Assembly (NCBI RefSeq): GCF_000257645.1
Contig: NZ_AJHJ01000003.1
Location: 1-64,000, forward strand
DNA: 64,000 nt
Source: Serratia sp. M24T3
GTDB lineage: Bacteria; Pseudomonadota; Gammaproteobacteria; Enterobacterales; Enterobacteriaceae
Direction of reading: 5' to 3'
The notes beneath the pieces were generated by a model. That model was not told the DNA's origin. It ran no database searches and was given only the letters and a program-made list of their open reading frames with translations. Shown here in pieces: positions 55,445 through 64,000 of the stretch; the stretch's first letter is position 1, and every line of letters begins with the position of its first letter. Made by a program: the position numbers and the translations under genes.

Positions 55445-56200
55445 TCATCGGGTGGGAATTCGGCGACGTTTTTCTGCCAGCAACAGCGGGCAGGAAGGGC
55501 ACATGGCGACGTCGGGCAAGTCGTAACGCAGGCAGCATTGACGGCGATAAAGCGTACTGGCCGGATCGCAGGGATTTTCCGGGCGCAGCGGCTGGAACAG
55601 CGGATTTTTCCTGCCTGCCGACAGTTCGCGTGCGTCAATTAGCGCTTTGCCCTCACGGGTATCGATATTCAGCAACTCAGCCTGCTGAATGCCCCAGTTG
55701 ACGCGAACCGCCGCATTGCCCCAATAAATACCTGGCTTGAGGTCGGACACTGCCGCCAGCGCCTGACAAACCGGGCGTAAGTGTTGCTCAATCATCTCTT
55801 CAAAACGATAAAATGGCGCGTCATCATGGGCAACAAACGCCTCGCCTTCGCTCTGTAGGTAAATCTGACTTGGCAGACCCTCTTCCTGCAAACTCAGATA
55901 AAGCTGGTCAGGGCGGATGGGCAACTGCCAGTTATGGGTTAGAGAGATAATGACCCAGCTTGGCAGAACATTGGCGAAATACCATTGAGACCACATTGAG
56001 ATGCGGGCGCGGCGTTGATCGATTTGGCGGACTTCTTGCGCATGCGCAGTTAAATAGCGGTCCAACAGGCTGGCACATCCGGCCTCAGTGGTCAGCAGGC
56101 TAAGCGGCAGCGCATCGGACACATCAGAAGTCATAAACTTGAACTGGTCGGCAACCCAAGGCAGGGGGCCATCGCGGAAGCTATCGAAGAGTATCTGCAT
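55445..56200 (-). CDS. fhuF: FhuF-like siderophore-iron reductase
   Basis: 251 residues, close to E. coli FhuF (262). The C-terminal C222-C223-x10-C234-x2-C237 motif is the unusual [2Fe-2S] ligand set of FhuF. The enzyme reduces ferric iron from hydroxamate siderophores in the cytoplasm. A Fur-like palindrome lies about 60 bases upstream. No siderophore receptor or importer is adjacent. Confidence 0.88.
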   Translation of the reverse strand: MQILFDSFRDGPLPWVADQFKFMTSDVSDALPLSLLTTEAGCASLLDRYLTAHAQEVRQIDQRRARISMWSQWYFANVLPSWVIISLTHNWQLPIRPDQLYLSLQEEGLPSQIYLQSEGEAFVAHDDAPFYRFEEMIEQHLRPVCQALAAVSDLKPGIYWGNAAVRVNWGIQQAELLNIDTREGKALIDARELSAGRKNPLFQPLRPENPCDPASTLYRRQCCLRYDLPDVAMCPSCPLLLAEKRRRIPTR

Positions 56201-56261
56201 AATTCAAAGTGTTGAGTCAGCCAAAACGGTAAAGATGATTCAGAGTATCTAAATCTCAACA

Positions 56262-56278
56262 GAAATAATAATGATTTC
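56262..56278. promoter_or_regulatory. Fur-box-like palindrome upstream of fhuF
   Basis: GAAAT-AATAATG-ATTTC core; the surrounding 19-mer matches about 12 of 19 Fur consensus positions. Position fits iron repression of the minus-strand fhuF-like gene. Confidence 0.55.
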
Positions 56279-56375
56279 TATTTGTATTGACATCGATAGC
56301 TAATCGATTGCTGAATAATTATGCAGTTCGGGCAGCCAGCGTAAGTGAGGTGCCACCTACGCATGGCTTTACTCG

Positions 56376-57281
56376 CTACAGCAGATTGGCCTGCTGCAAA
56401 ATGGCTTTGACTTGGTCTTTTTTCGCTTCGCTCAGCGGCTGGGCGGGGCGCAAAGAGTGGACCTGCACGTCAACGCCGACCAGCTTAATCGCATGTTTAA
56501 TCACGTTATAAAACGGGGTATCGAGTGCATACAGCGGCGGCAGCCAGGAAAGTTGCTGCTGCAACTGAACCGCTTTGGCAAAATCTTTATCCTGCCATGC
56601 CTGATAAATACCGCAGGTCAGCTGCGGAGCAAAATTGGCGCTGGCGGGGATAGAGCCTGCACCCCCGAGAATCAGCGTGCCAAAAAGATATTCATCGTAA
56701 CCGGAAAACACCGCAAAATCAGGGCGCAGCGGCTTGACTGCCTGGAGGGTCTCACGAATATGATTCAGGCTATCGACGGTGTCTTTCAGCCCAACAATGT
56801 TGCGATATTTTTGCGCCAGGCGGGTGATGACCGAAACCGGGATCGACTGCCCGGTCAGAGCCGGAAAATTGTAAATGACAATCGGCAGGTCAAGGTTTTC
56901 AGCCAGATAGCTGTAATGCAGATAGATATTTTCTTCGGCCAGCGGATTGTAGTAAGGATTGACCACCACCACACCGTCCGCGCCGACACGCTTGGCATGG
57001 CGGGCAAAGCTCAGCGTCGCTTCAGTGCCCGGATGTGCAGCACCAATCAGCACGGGCACGCGTTTATCGACATACTGGGTGCAGAAGGTCGCTACCTCGT
57101 GGCGCAGAGCCTCGGACATGTGCGCGAATTCCCCGGCGCTGCCAAGAAAGAACAACCCATTGACGCCACCGGCAATAGTGAAATCAATCAGGTTTTTCAT
57201 GCCCTGCCTGTCGAGCTGTTGGTGAGCGTCAAGCAAAGTGGGGACCGGCGGGATCACGCCGTGAAACTGGGGAGTGGTCAT
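56376..57281 (-). CDS. DapA-family aldolase, YagE/YjhH-like (2-keto-3-deoxy sugar acid aldolase)
   Basis: 301 residues from ATG 57281 (AGGAG upstream). DapA/NAL barrel with catalytic Y137 (IYNFPALTGQ) and Schiff-base K166 (VGLKDTVDS). GVNGLFFLGSAGEF, GYDEYLFGTLILGG and LDTPFYNVIKHAI match E. coli YagE closely, a 2-keto-3-deoxygluconate/pentonate aldolase giving pyruvate plus an aldehyde. A KdgR-like box directly upstream supports a keto-deoxy-acid role. It follows the gamma-glutamyltransferase-like gene on the same strand but has its own control site. Confidence 0.85.
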   Translation of the reverse strand: MTTPQFHGVIPPVPTLLDAHQQLDRQGMKNLIDFTIAGGVNGLFFLGSAGEFAHMSEALRHEVATFCTQYVDKRVPVLIGAAHPGTEATLSFARHAKRVGADGVVVVNPYYNPLAEENIYLHYSYLAENLDLPIVIYNFPALTGQSIPVSVITRLAQKYRNIVGLKDTVDSLNHIRETLQAVKPLRPDFAVFSGYDEYLFGTLILGGAGSIPASANFAPQLTCGIYQAWQDKDFAKAVQLQQQLSWLPPLYALDTPFYNVIKHAIKLVGVDVQVHSLRPAQPLSEAKKDQVKAILQQANLL

Positions 57282-57300
57282 GAGCTTCTCCTGGATAATA

Positions 57301-57340
57301 AAAAAAGAACATCGTTCATTTATAGAACGATGTTTCATTT
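57301..57340 (-). terminator. Hairpin AACATCGTTC / GAACGATGTT with T-tracts on both strands
   Basis: Perfect 10-base arms (57308-57317 and 57325-57334), 7-base loop, T7 on the minus strand and T7 on the plus strand. It would terminate transcripts leaving the gamma-glutamyltransferase-like gene, and it overlaps the KdgR-like box. Confidence 0.65.
57321..57339 (-). promoter_or_regulatory. KdgR-like operator
   Basis: On the minus strand AATGAAACATCGTTCTATA fits the KdgR consensus (AATRAAAYRNYRTTTYATT) at about 17 of 19 positions. It lies about 40 bases upstream of the aldolase start. Confidence 0.5.
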
Positions 57341-57447
57341 TTTTATAGAGCGCGGAGAAATTTACAGCGCCTTAACTGGAAAAGTTGAAGCGCTGTCACA
57401 TCTTAGGGCATTTTATCCTCGGTCAAAGGGGGTAAAAAGAGATGGCC

Positions 57448-59049
57448 TTACATCACCAGCGCCTGCCCATCTTTACGCGATTCGGTCCCCGCGAGGTAAT
57501 GGCCCTGCGGATGACGAACGATAACCTGTGCGCCGCCGAAGTTGTGACCCTGTAACGGATCTTCTACTATCAGCTCATGTCCCATGGCACGCAGCGCAGC
57601 GAGGGTGTTGGTGTCCAGCGTTGATTCAATGGCCACCTGACGGCCCTCAGTCACCCTCCAGCGCGGCGCATCGATTGCGGCCTGCGGATTCTGCCCATAA
57701 AGCATAACGCGTACCGCCAGCTGTAAGTGTCCCTGAGCCTGCATCGGGCCGCCCATCAGGCCAAACGACATCAGTGGCTTGCCTTCGCCGTCAGTTGCAA
57801 ACGCCGGAATAATGGTATGCAGCGGGCGTTTGTTCGGCGCAACACAGTTGGCGTGCGTCGGGTCCAGCACAAAGCCGCAGCCGCGATTCTGCATGCTAAT
57901 CCCAGTGCCTGGAACTACCACGCCCGAACCGAAGCCCATATAATTTGACTGAATAAATGACACCATCATGCCGCTGGCATCGGCGGTAGTGAGATACACG
58001 GTGCCGCCTGGTTTTGGTGAGCCGTAAGTCACATCGCTGGCACGTTTGGGGTCAATCAGGTCGGCGCGCTGTTGCAGATATTCGTCGCTCAGCAAATGTT
58101 CGGGGCTGAAATGCATATGATCGACGTCAGCAATATGCTGGTCGAGATCGGCCAGCGCCAGTTTCATCGCTTCAATCGATAAATGGATAGTCTGCACTGA
58201 ATCTACCGGCTGCGAGCCAATATCCAGCTTCTCCAGAATTCCCAGCGCAATCAGCGTGGCGATCCCCTGACCGTTGGGTGGCAATTCATGCACCGTTCCA
58301 CCGGCGAACGACTGGGTCATGGTTTCCACCCAATCAACCTGATGGTTAGCCAAATCGTCCAGCGTCATGGCACCGCCACAGGATTGACTGTGGGCGATGA
58401 TTTTCTCCGCCAGTTCGCCGCGATAAAACGCTTCGCCACTGGTTTTGGCAATCAGCTCCAATGTGTCGGCCAGCGCGGGGTTACGGAAGATTTCACCAAT
58501 TTGGGGGGCTACGCCGTTTGGGGCAAAGCACTCTTTAAAGCCCGGTTGATCGCTGAGTTTTTTAACCGCGATTTTCCACAGGCGGCCAATCAGCGGCGAT
58601 ACCGGAAAGCCATTGCGCGCATAGTCGATAGCGGGTTGCGCCAGCGTAGTCAAAGGCAGGCTACCGAATTTTTTCGCCAATTCAACCCAGGCGGAAACTG
58701 CGCCCGGCACTGAGACCGAATCCCATCCGTACATTGGCATGGCTGATTTTCCGGCAAAATATTCTGCATTCCAGGCCGCCGGTGAGCGCCCCGAGGCGTT
58801 CAATGCATGGGCTTTTTTACCATCCCAGACAATGGCAAAGGCATCACTGCCAACGCCATTACCGCTGGGTTCAACCACGGTCAGTGCCATCGCGGTTGCC
58901 ACGGCGGCATCCACCGCGTTGCCGCCCAGCATCAGCATGCGCATTCCTGCCTGTGCCGCCAAAGGCTGTGAGGCACAGACGGCATTGGCGCCCATCATGC
59001 TTGGGCGCAGTGTCGGATAGCCGACGTTAAAATCATAAGACTGAGACAT
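57448..59049 (-). CDS. Gamma-glutamyltransferase-family Ntn hydrolase (HpxW/YwrD-like)
   Basis: 533 residues. GGT fold with N-terminal MVEPSGNG-type TVVEPSGNGVGSDAFAIVWDG and processing site just before T350 (GGT-VYLTTADASG). It has no signal peptide, unlike periplasmic GGT, and opens with GYPTLRPSMMG...ASQPLAAQAGMRML, as in the cytoplasmic HpxW (oxamate amidohydrolase) and YwrD branch. Possible substrates: gamma-glutamyl peptides, glutathione conjugates or oxamate. Located 66 bases after the importer permease, so it processes what that importer brings in. Confidence 0.85.
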   Translation of the reverse strand: MSQSYDFNVGYPTLRPSMMGANAVCASQPLAAQAGMRMLMLGGNAVDAAVATAMALTVVEPSGNGVGSDAFAIVWDGKKAHALNASGRSPAAWNAEYFAGKSAMPMYGWDSVSVPGAVSAWVELAKKFGSLPLTTLAQPAIDYARNGFPVSPLIGRLWKIAVKKLSDQPGFKECFAPNGVAPQIGEIFRNPALADTLELIAKTSGEAFYRGELAEKIIAHSQSCGGAMTLDDLANHQVDWVETMTQSFAGGTVHELPPNGQGIATLIALGILEKLDIGSQPVDSVQTIHLSIEAMKLALADLDQHIADVDHMHFSPEHLLSDEYLQQRADLIDPKRASDVTYGSPKPGGTVYLTTADASGMMVSFIQSNYMGFGSGVVVPGTGISMQNRGCGFVLDPTHANCVAPNKRPLHTIIPAFATDGEGKPLMSFGLMGGPMQAQGHLQLAVRVMLYGQNPQAAIDAPRWRVTEGRQVAIESTLDTNTLAALRAMGHELIVEDPLQGHNFGGAQVIVRHPQGHYLAGTESRKDGQALVM

Positions 59050-59115
59050 AGTTACTCCTGTAAAAGAGAGCCTGTTTTAAGGTGATATTCACGGTCAGGC
59101 GCGGGCTGCCAGATA

Positions 59116-59991
59116 TTAATCCGCTCGCGGATCAAGCGCATCGCGCAAGCCATCGCCCAATAAATTAAACCCTTGTACGGCGAGAAATATCGCCAGACCG
59201 GGAAACAGTGACATCCACGGCGACTGCCCCAGAAAGCTGCGCGCGGTGTTCAGCATCGCACCCCACGAGGCGTAAGGGGGCTGTTGGCCCAATCCCAGAA
59301 ACGACAGGCTGGCCTCGGTAATAATCGCCGAGGCAATGGCCAGCGTGGCTTGAACCACAATCGGGGACATCACGTTGGGTAACACATATTTGACGATTAT
59401 CCAGCGGTCGGGCAAGCCGATAGCCCTTGCGCCTTCTATATATTCTTCATTGCGGATGTTCATCACCTGCGCGCGGGTCAGGCGGGCAAAAATCGGCATT
59501 GCAGACAGCCCGATGGCGATCATCGCGTTACCAATACTTGGGCCGAGAAACGCACCCAGCGCAATGGCCAGCACCAGGAATGGGCAAGAAAGCATGGCCT
59601 CGATGATTCTTGAAATAACGCTGTCGTTCCATCCTTGCCAGTAGCCGGCCAGCAGGCCCAGCGGCACGCCGATGGCGATAGCAATAACCACTGAAACACA
59701 GCCCGCCATCAGCGAGGTGCGCGCCCCCCAAAACAGTCGCGAGAGAATGTCGCGGCCCAATTCGTCGGTGCCCAGCCAGTGCAGCGCGGAAGGTGCTTTG
59801 CGCACCGCCATAAAGTCAGCCTTGATCGGATCAAACGGTGAAATCCACGGCGCAAATAGGGCGAGCAAAGCAAAAATTATCACAATCGCTGCGCCAATCA
59901 CCGCGCTTTTGTTTGACAAAAATTTGCCAAGCACGCGATTAGGCCGTTTTGCGCCAACTGACTGTGTAGTCGAGAAAATGACTTGGCTCAT
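59116..59991 (-). CDS. Peptide-type ABC importer permease (DppC/GsiD-like), third system
   Basis: 291 residues from ATG 59991 (AGGGG upstream; the frame opens further at 60027 inside the neighbour). FGTDELGRDILSRLFWGAR-type LGTDELGRDILSRLF, EAA loop EYIEGARAIGLPDRWIIVKYVLPN, and C-terminal FNLLGDGLRDALDP. One base separates it from the DppB-like stop. Confidence 0.92.
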   Translation of the reverse strand: MSQVIFSTTQSVGAKRPNRVLGKFLSNKSAVIGAAIVIIFALLALFAPWISPFDPIKADFMAVRKAPSALHWLGTDELGRDILSRLFWGARTSLMAGCVSVVIAIAIGVPLGLLAGYWQGWNDSVISRIIEAMLSCPFLVLAIALGAFLGPSIGNAMIAIGLSAMPIFARLTRAQVMNIRNEEYIEGARAIGLPDRWIIVKYVLPNVMSPIVVQATLAIASAIITEASLSFLGLGQQPPYASWGAMLNTARSFLGQSPWMSLFPGLAIFLAVQGFNLLGDGLRDALDPRAD

Positions 59992-59992
59992 G

Positions 59993-60937
59993 TTATCCCC
60001 TTCGCATCCGTGGATTGACCAGCACATAAAGTACGTCGGCCAGCAGGTTCATCACTAGAAAACCCACCGCGACCACCATTACCACGCCCTGAACCACCGC
60101 ATAATCTCGGTTGAACACTGAATCGACAATCATCTTGCCAAAGCCGGGCAGGGTGAACACCTGTTCGCACAACACCGCTCCGCCCAGCAGTTCGCCGAAC
60201 AACAGGGTTGTCAGAGTAATAATCGGTACCAGCGCATTGCGCAGTGCGTGTTTGAAGATCACTTTCTTGCGCAGCAGACCCTTGGCGCGTGCGGTACGAA
60301 TGTAGTCGGTTTTCATTACTGCAATCATTGCCGCTCGCGTGTGGCGCATCAGCGTTGCAGAAAGACCCGTGCCAAGCACCGCCGCCGGCAAAATCATGGT
60401 GCGCAGATTTTGCAGCGGATCCTCGGAAAACGGCACGTAACCTGAGGCCGGTAACCACTGCAATTTCACCGAGAAAAACATGATCAACAACACGCCGAGC
60501 CAGAAATGCGGGACCGAAATGCCGGACAGCGCAACAAAGTTGGCCCCGTTATCAATCCAGGTACCTTTATTTACCGCCGCCGTGATACCCATGCCGATGC
60601 CGATAATCAGCGCAATCAACATCGCCCACAGAGAAAGCTCCAGCGTAACCGGCAATTTGCTGGCGATCAGTTGCAGCACCGGTTCCTGAGTGCGCAGCGA
60701 GATACCAAAATCGCCGTGCAGCGCGTTGCCGACCCAGTGGAAATACTGACTCGGGATCGGATCGTCGAGGTGATATTCCGCCCGCAGCTGCGCGATCACC
60801 GCCGGATCGCGCTCTTCGCCCGCCATTGCAGTGATAGGGTCGCCCGGCAGCAATTTTTGCAGCGAAAACACCATCAGCGTGACCAAAAACAGCGTCGGCA
60901 CGGCGGATATCAGACGTTTGAAAATCAACTCCAGCAT
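59993..60937 (-). CDS. Peptide-type ABC importer permease (DppB/GsiC-like), third system
   Basis: 314 residues. MLELIFKRLISAVPTLFLV start, LPGDPITAMAGEE, periplasmic loop, EAA loop DYIRTARAKGLLRKKVIFKHALRN and C-terminal YVLVNPRMRRG. AGGGGA lies before ATG 60937. Works with the permease that follows. Confidence 0.92.
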   Translation of the reverse strand: MLELIFKRLISAVPTLFLVTLMVFSLQKLLPGDPITAMAGEERDPAVIAQLRAEYHLDDPIPSQYFHWVGNALHGDFGISLRTQEPVLQLIASKLPVTLELSLWAMLIALIIGIGMGITAAVNKGTWIDNGANFVALSGISVPHFWLGVLLIMFFSVKLQWLPASGYVPFSEDPLQNLRTMILPAAVLGTGLSATLMRHTRAAMIAVMKTDYIRTARAKGLLRKKVIFKHALRNALVPIITLTTLLFGELLGGAVLCEQVFTLPGFGKMIVDSVFNRDYAVVQGVVMVVAVGFLVMNLLADVLYVLVNPRMRRG

Positions 60938-60964
60938 AAGAATCCCCTGTTGCTGTTTAACGAA

Positions 60965-62497
60965 TTACTGCGTCAGCGTCATGCCCTGCAAGCGGATCAG
61001 CCCGTCAGGATACGGCGTAAAGCCGGCAATTTTTTTGCTCATCCCGAAAATGCGCGGCTCGAAATACAGATAAACAATCGGCAAGTCGACGTTTTCCTGC
61101 TCAACGATATTTTTGTACAACGCCTTGCGCGCAGAGACATCGCTGGTCTGGCGCGCGCTCAGCAGCCATTGATCAACCTGGGGATTGCTGTATCGGCCAT
61201 CGTTAAGCGCACCTTTGCTGTTGAGGAACGAATAAATGCTGCCATCAGGGTCAGGACGACCCGACCAGCCGGACATGCTGAGTTGATAGTCGCCGCGCTG
61301 CTGTTTGTCTAACAGGGTTGCGAATTCAGTCATCTGCAAGTTGAGGTTAATACCGGCCTCGCTGACCATGGCCTGTAACACCTGCGCCACCTGCTGGGAG
61401 GTAGGGTTATTCGGCACCAGCATGTCGATATTCAGCGGCGTTTTTACCCCGGCCTCGGCCAGCAATGCCTTGGCTTTATCAATGTTGCGTGCCTGAATGG
61501 GCAAATCAACGTGGTAAGGACTGACGGGTGAGAACGGCTGATTGGCTGGGGTAAACAGGCCCTGGAACACCACCTGATTTAATGCATCACGGTCGATAGC
61601 CAAAGAGAGTGCCTGGCGAACCTTGGTTTCTTTAGCCAGCTCGCCTGTGGTGTTGGCGGTTCCGTTATTCAGATTGACGGTTAACCCCATGTAACCCAGA
61701 CCTGTCACCGTCGCCAGTGCCAGCTTGCTGTCTGCCTTCACGGTTTTTACGTCGGTGGCGGCAATACCCTCGGTGACGTCCAGATCCCCTGCCTGCAGAT
61801 TGGCCAAACGCACCGAGGCGTCAGGGATCGGCAAGAAGATAATCTTGTCAAAATGGTAGGCGCTTTTATTCCAGTACTGGTCAAAACGCTTTAGCACGAT
61901 GCGGTCCTGCTGTACGCGGCTGACGAATTCATAAGGGCCGGAGCACACAGGATGCGCCGCCACGTTGCCTTTGGCGGTGGCGATTGGGGCCATCATTGCA
62001 CCGGCGCGGTCGGTCAACTGCATCAGCAGTGCGGCATCCGGGTTCTTCAGGTGTATTTTCACGCTGTAAGGGCCGGTAACCTCAACCGAATCAATGGAAG
62101 AAATCTCGCTTTTGCGCAGCGAACCGGTCAGCGTCAGGTAACGGTCAAGGTTGTATTTCACCGCGTTTGCATCAAATTTTTCACCGTCGTGGAACAGCAC
62201 GCCCTGACGCAGATTCATGCTCAGAGTTTTGCCGTCGGCGCTGTATGACCAGTCGGTAGCGAGGCCGGGAACGATCGCCAGATGCTGATCGACGTCGACC
62301 AGACGATCGCACATCGCGCTAAAGACAAAGCGACCGTAATAGGTGCGGGCAGTGGCCGGGTCAAGCTGGTCCGGGTCAGCGCCCAGTCCGATGCGCAGAG
62401 TACTTTCTGCGTGAGCACTTTGCGCATAAACAGAAGCAGCGCTGGTCAGCAACAGCACGGCGCTAAGAGCTGCCGACAGCCGGGGACGAAATTTCAT
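60965..62497 (-). CDS. Peptide-type ABC importer, periplasmic binding protein, third system
   Basis: 510 residues, Sec signal about 1-30 (TSAASVYAQSAHA). SBP_bac_5 motifs: LDPATARTYYGRFVFSAMCD, NLRQGVLFHDGEKFDANAVKYN, KVRQALSLAIDRDALNQ. The start overlaps the stop of the ATPase gene by four bases. Ligand likely a peptide or gamma-glutamyl compound handled by the downstream Ntn hydrolase. Confidence 0.91.
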   Translation of the reverse strand: MKFRPRLSAALSAVLLLTSAASVYAQSAHAESTLRIGLGADPDQLDPATARTYYGRFVFSAMCDRLVDVDQHLAIVPGLATDWSYSADGKTLSMNLRQGVLFHDGEKFDANAVKYNLDRYLTLTGSLRKSEISSIDSVEVTGPYSVKIHLKNPDAALLMQLTDRAGAMMAPIATAKGNVAAHPVCSGPYEFVSRVQQDRIVLKRFDQYWNKSAYHFDKIIFLPIPDASVRLANLQAGDLDVTEGIAATDVKTVKADSKLALATVTGLGYMGLTVNLNNGTANTTGELAKETKVRQALSLAIDRDALNQVVFQGLFTPANQPFSPVSPYHVDLPIQARNIDKAKALLAEAGVKTPLNIDMLVPNNPTSQQVAQVLQAMVSEAGINLNLQMTEFATLLDKQQRGDYQLSMSGWSGRPDPDGSIYSFLNSKGALNDGRYSNPQVDQWLLSARQTSDVSARKALYKNIVEQENVDLPIVYLYFEPRIFGMSKKIAGFTPYPDGLIRLQGMTLTQ

Positions 62498-63609
62498 GGC
62501 GTTGTTCCTTCAGTGGTATTGGCGTTAAGCGAGGTCGCCAGCTGGTTGCTGGCCTGTTCGAATAGGGCGCGGCGCAGCGTAAAGGCCGCCGAGGGAGGCG
62601 GAATAAGCACCGCCGTTCTGGAACGTAATAGCTCAGACCAGCGATGGCAGGCCACCTGCCGCGAGTCGCCGACATTTTCCAGCAGCGGTTCCACCCGCCG
62701 ACACTGATCGGTGGCGTAGGCGCAGCGCGTATGAAAACGACAGCCGCCGGGCATATTGGCCGGATTCGGCATATCGCCCTGCAACAGGTCTACCGGCCGC
62801 TTTACTCCCGGCGTCAGCAGCGGTGCGGAGGCAATCAGCGCCTGAGTGTAAGGATGCAGCGGGGCATCAAAAATATCGTCCACCTTGGCCAGTTCGACGA
62901 TTTGCCCGAGATACATCACTGCCACTCTGTCACTCATATGGCGGATCACCGCCAGCCCGTGGGCGACGACAATCATTGTCAGGCCAAACTGCTGCTTGAG
63001 GCTTTCCAGCAGATTTACCACCTGCGCCTGCACCGAGACGTCCAGCGCCGAAACAGGTTCATCGCCAAGCAGCAGTTTAGGTTGTGAAGCCAGTGCGCGG
63101 GCAATGCCAATCCTTTGCCGCTGACCACCGGAGAACTCGTGCGGATAGCGCCCACTGAAGGCGGCTGGCAGGCCGACGGTGGTCAGCAGCTCGCGAACTC
63201 TCTCACGGCGCGCGGCGGCATCGGGCACAATATTGTGCAGCCACAGCGGTTCACCGACGATTTGCTCTACGGTCATGCGCGGATTCAGCGAGGCAAACGG
63301 GTCTTGAAAAATGATCTGCATCTCGCGGCGCAGTGGCTTCATCTGTGCATTCGACAGGCGGCTGATATTTTGCCCTTGATAGAACACGTCACCCTCGCTG
63401 GCGCGCAGCAGTTGCAGTAACAGGCGGCCAAGAGTGGATTTTCCCGAGCCGGACTCGCCAACAATCGCCAGCGTTTCGCCCTGAAAAATACGCAGAGAAA
63501 CCCGGTCTACGGCCTGCACGCCGGGAGTCTTACGAAACAGTGACGGCGGACCGGCAAATACTTTGCTCAGACCGACGGCTTCGAGGATAGGGTGCGGATG
63601 AGTGTTCAT
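62494..63609 (-). CDS. Peptide-type ABC ATPase (DppF-like), third system
   Basis: 371 residues. Walker [10 protein letters not shown] (about 54), Q-loop [11 protein letters not shown], signature FSGGQRQR, Walker [13 protein letters not shown], switch H in VVAHGLAVI (usual HD, here HG). The oligopeptide C-terminal domain ([28 protein letters not shown]) is followed by an extra 60-residue basic tail. Overlaps the DppD-like gene by four bases. Confidence 0.9.
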   Translation of the reverse strand: MNTHPHPILEAVGLSKVFAGPPSLFRKTPGVQAVDRVSLRIFQGETLAIVGESGSGKSTLGRLLLQLLRASEGDVFYQGQNISRLSNAQMKPLRREMQIIFQDPFASLNPRMTVEQIVGEPLWLHNIVPDAAARRERVRELLTTVGLPAAFSGRYPHEFSGGQRQRIGIARALASQPKLLLGDEPVSALDVSVQAQVVNLLESLKQQFGLTMIVVAHGLAVIRHMSDRVAVMYLGQIVELAKVDDIFDAPLHPYTQALIASAPLLTPGVKRPVDLLQGDMPNPANMPGGCRFHTRCAYATDQCRRVEPLLENVGDSRQVACHRWSELLRSRTAVLIPPPSAAFTLRRALFEQASNQLATSLNANTTEGTTP

Positions 63610-64000
63610 GGCATCGCCTCCAGTGAGGTTTGCAGGGAAAAGTGCTGTTCCAGCGGTGCTTTAAAACAGGCGACCTGATGAGTTGCATTGTTCAGCGAGG
63701 TCAGCGCGGGGCGATGCTGATGACAGCGCAGATCGGCAAACGGGCAGCGGGTGGCGAAACGACAGCCCTGCGGCATGTCGGCAGGCAGCGGCACCGCGCC
63801 CGGAATGGTTGAAAGCGGACCCTGACGTGAGGCCAGAGACGGCATCGATCCCATCAGCCCGATGGTGTAAGGATGCTGCGGATCGTTGAACAGCGCGGCA
63901 ACGTCACCCTGTTCGACGATTTGCCCGGCATACATCACCGCCACGTTATCGGCAACTTCAGCCACTACGCCGAGGTCATGAGTGATCAACAGCATTGCGC
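63606..64000 (-). CDS. Peptide-type ABC ATPase (DppD-like), C-terminal part, cut by the window edge
   Basis: Only the last roughly 131 codons lie in the window: the switch [27 protein letters not shown], the oligopeptide domain [15 protein letters not shown] and the cysteine-bearing [15 protein letters not shown]. The Walker A and signature motifs would be beyond 64000. It starts the visible third importer operon. Confidence 0.9.
   Translation of the reverse strand, partial: AMLLITHDLGVVAEVADNVAVMYAGQIVEQGDVAALFNDPQHPYTIGLMGSMPSLASRQGPLSTIPGAVPLPADMPQGCRFATRCPFADLRCHQHRPALTSLNNATHQVACFKAPLEQHFSLQTSLEAMP

Noticed and set aside
56412-57524. 370-codon open frame on the plus strand
   Set aside because: Antisense to the YagE-like aldolase and its upstream hairpin; composition is that of a reversed gene.
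60506-61312. 268-codon plus-strand open frame
   Set aside because: Antisense to a permease and a binding protein that both carry clear family motifs.

Overview
The window reads as chromosomal DNA of an enterobacterium. The arginine succinyltransferase operon is in the E. coli gene order, and there is an OmpC/OmpF-type porin, a YchO-like inverse autotransporter, a FhuF-like reductase, Fur- and KdgR-like boxes and two sigma-54 promoters. Gene content (membrane-bound gluconate-type dehydrogenase, several peptide ABC systems, D-threonate genes) suggests a Yersiniaceae-like genus such as Serratia, Rahnella or Rouxiella, but the genus is an inference. I see no rRNA, tRNA, CRISPR array, prophage or complete insertion sequence.

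Left part. A small winged-helix regulator (87-620) is followed by a long AT-rich leader with a sigma-54 promoter and astCADBE (1539-7724), which turns arginine into glutamate plus ammonia. Next comes a HutC-type regulator (7746-8519), divergent from an operon (8576-17349) encoding an M20 hydrolase, a complete peptide-type ABC importer with fused ATPases, a second M20 protein and an M24 protein. All three hydrolase-fold proteins have altered metal-binding residues. A ClC chloride channel with CBS domains follows (17464-19152).

Centre. On the minus strand, 25930-19176 is a sigma-54 (nitrogen-type) operon: nitrilase-family amidohydrolase, SsuABC/TauABC-type importer, a 63-residue AtzG-like protein and two amidase-signature enzymes. 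A Fur-box-preceded ABC exporter, a LysR/SnoaL-like divergent pair and a porin with a near-perfect NtrC site upstream follow. Then come D-threonate kinase, PdxA2 and a DeoR regulator (31786-34894). The large plus-strand operon 35041-44546 combines a DUF1611 protein (DgcN-like), an enolase-superfamily epimerase (DgcA / L-Ala-D/L-Glu epimerase-like), a second peptide importer, a DmpA-type P1 aminopeptidase and a DppA-type M55 D-aminopeptidase. It looks like a module for taking up and dismantling D-amino-acid-containing peptides.

Right part. A DUF4160/DUF2442 pair, a LysR regulator, and a three-subunit periplasmic FAD/cytochrome c dehydrogenase on the minus strand are followed by the YchO-like barrel, an iron-dependent-type alcohol dehydrogenase, an MHS-family MFS transporter, an unrecognised small protein and the FhuF-like reductase. 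The window ends in a third peptide importer operon on the minus strand (64000-57448, cut at the edge) with a gamma-glutamyltransferase/HpxW-like hydrolase, followed by a YagE-like keto-deoxy sugar acid aldolase that has its own KdgR-like box.

The theme is nitrogen and carbon scavenging: three complete or nearly complete peptide-type importers, each wired to a different set of C-N hydrolases, two sigma-54 promoters, and one NtrC-like site. The least explained unit is the 7746-17349 locus with its degenerate metallohydrolases; the D-peptide operon and the sigma-54 amidase operon are the next most interesting.
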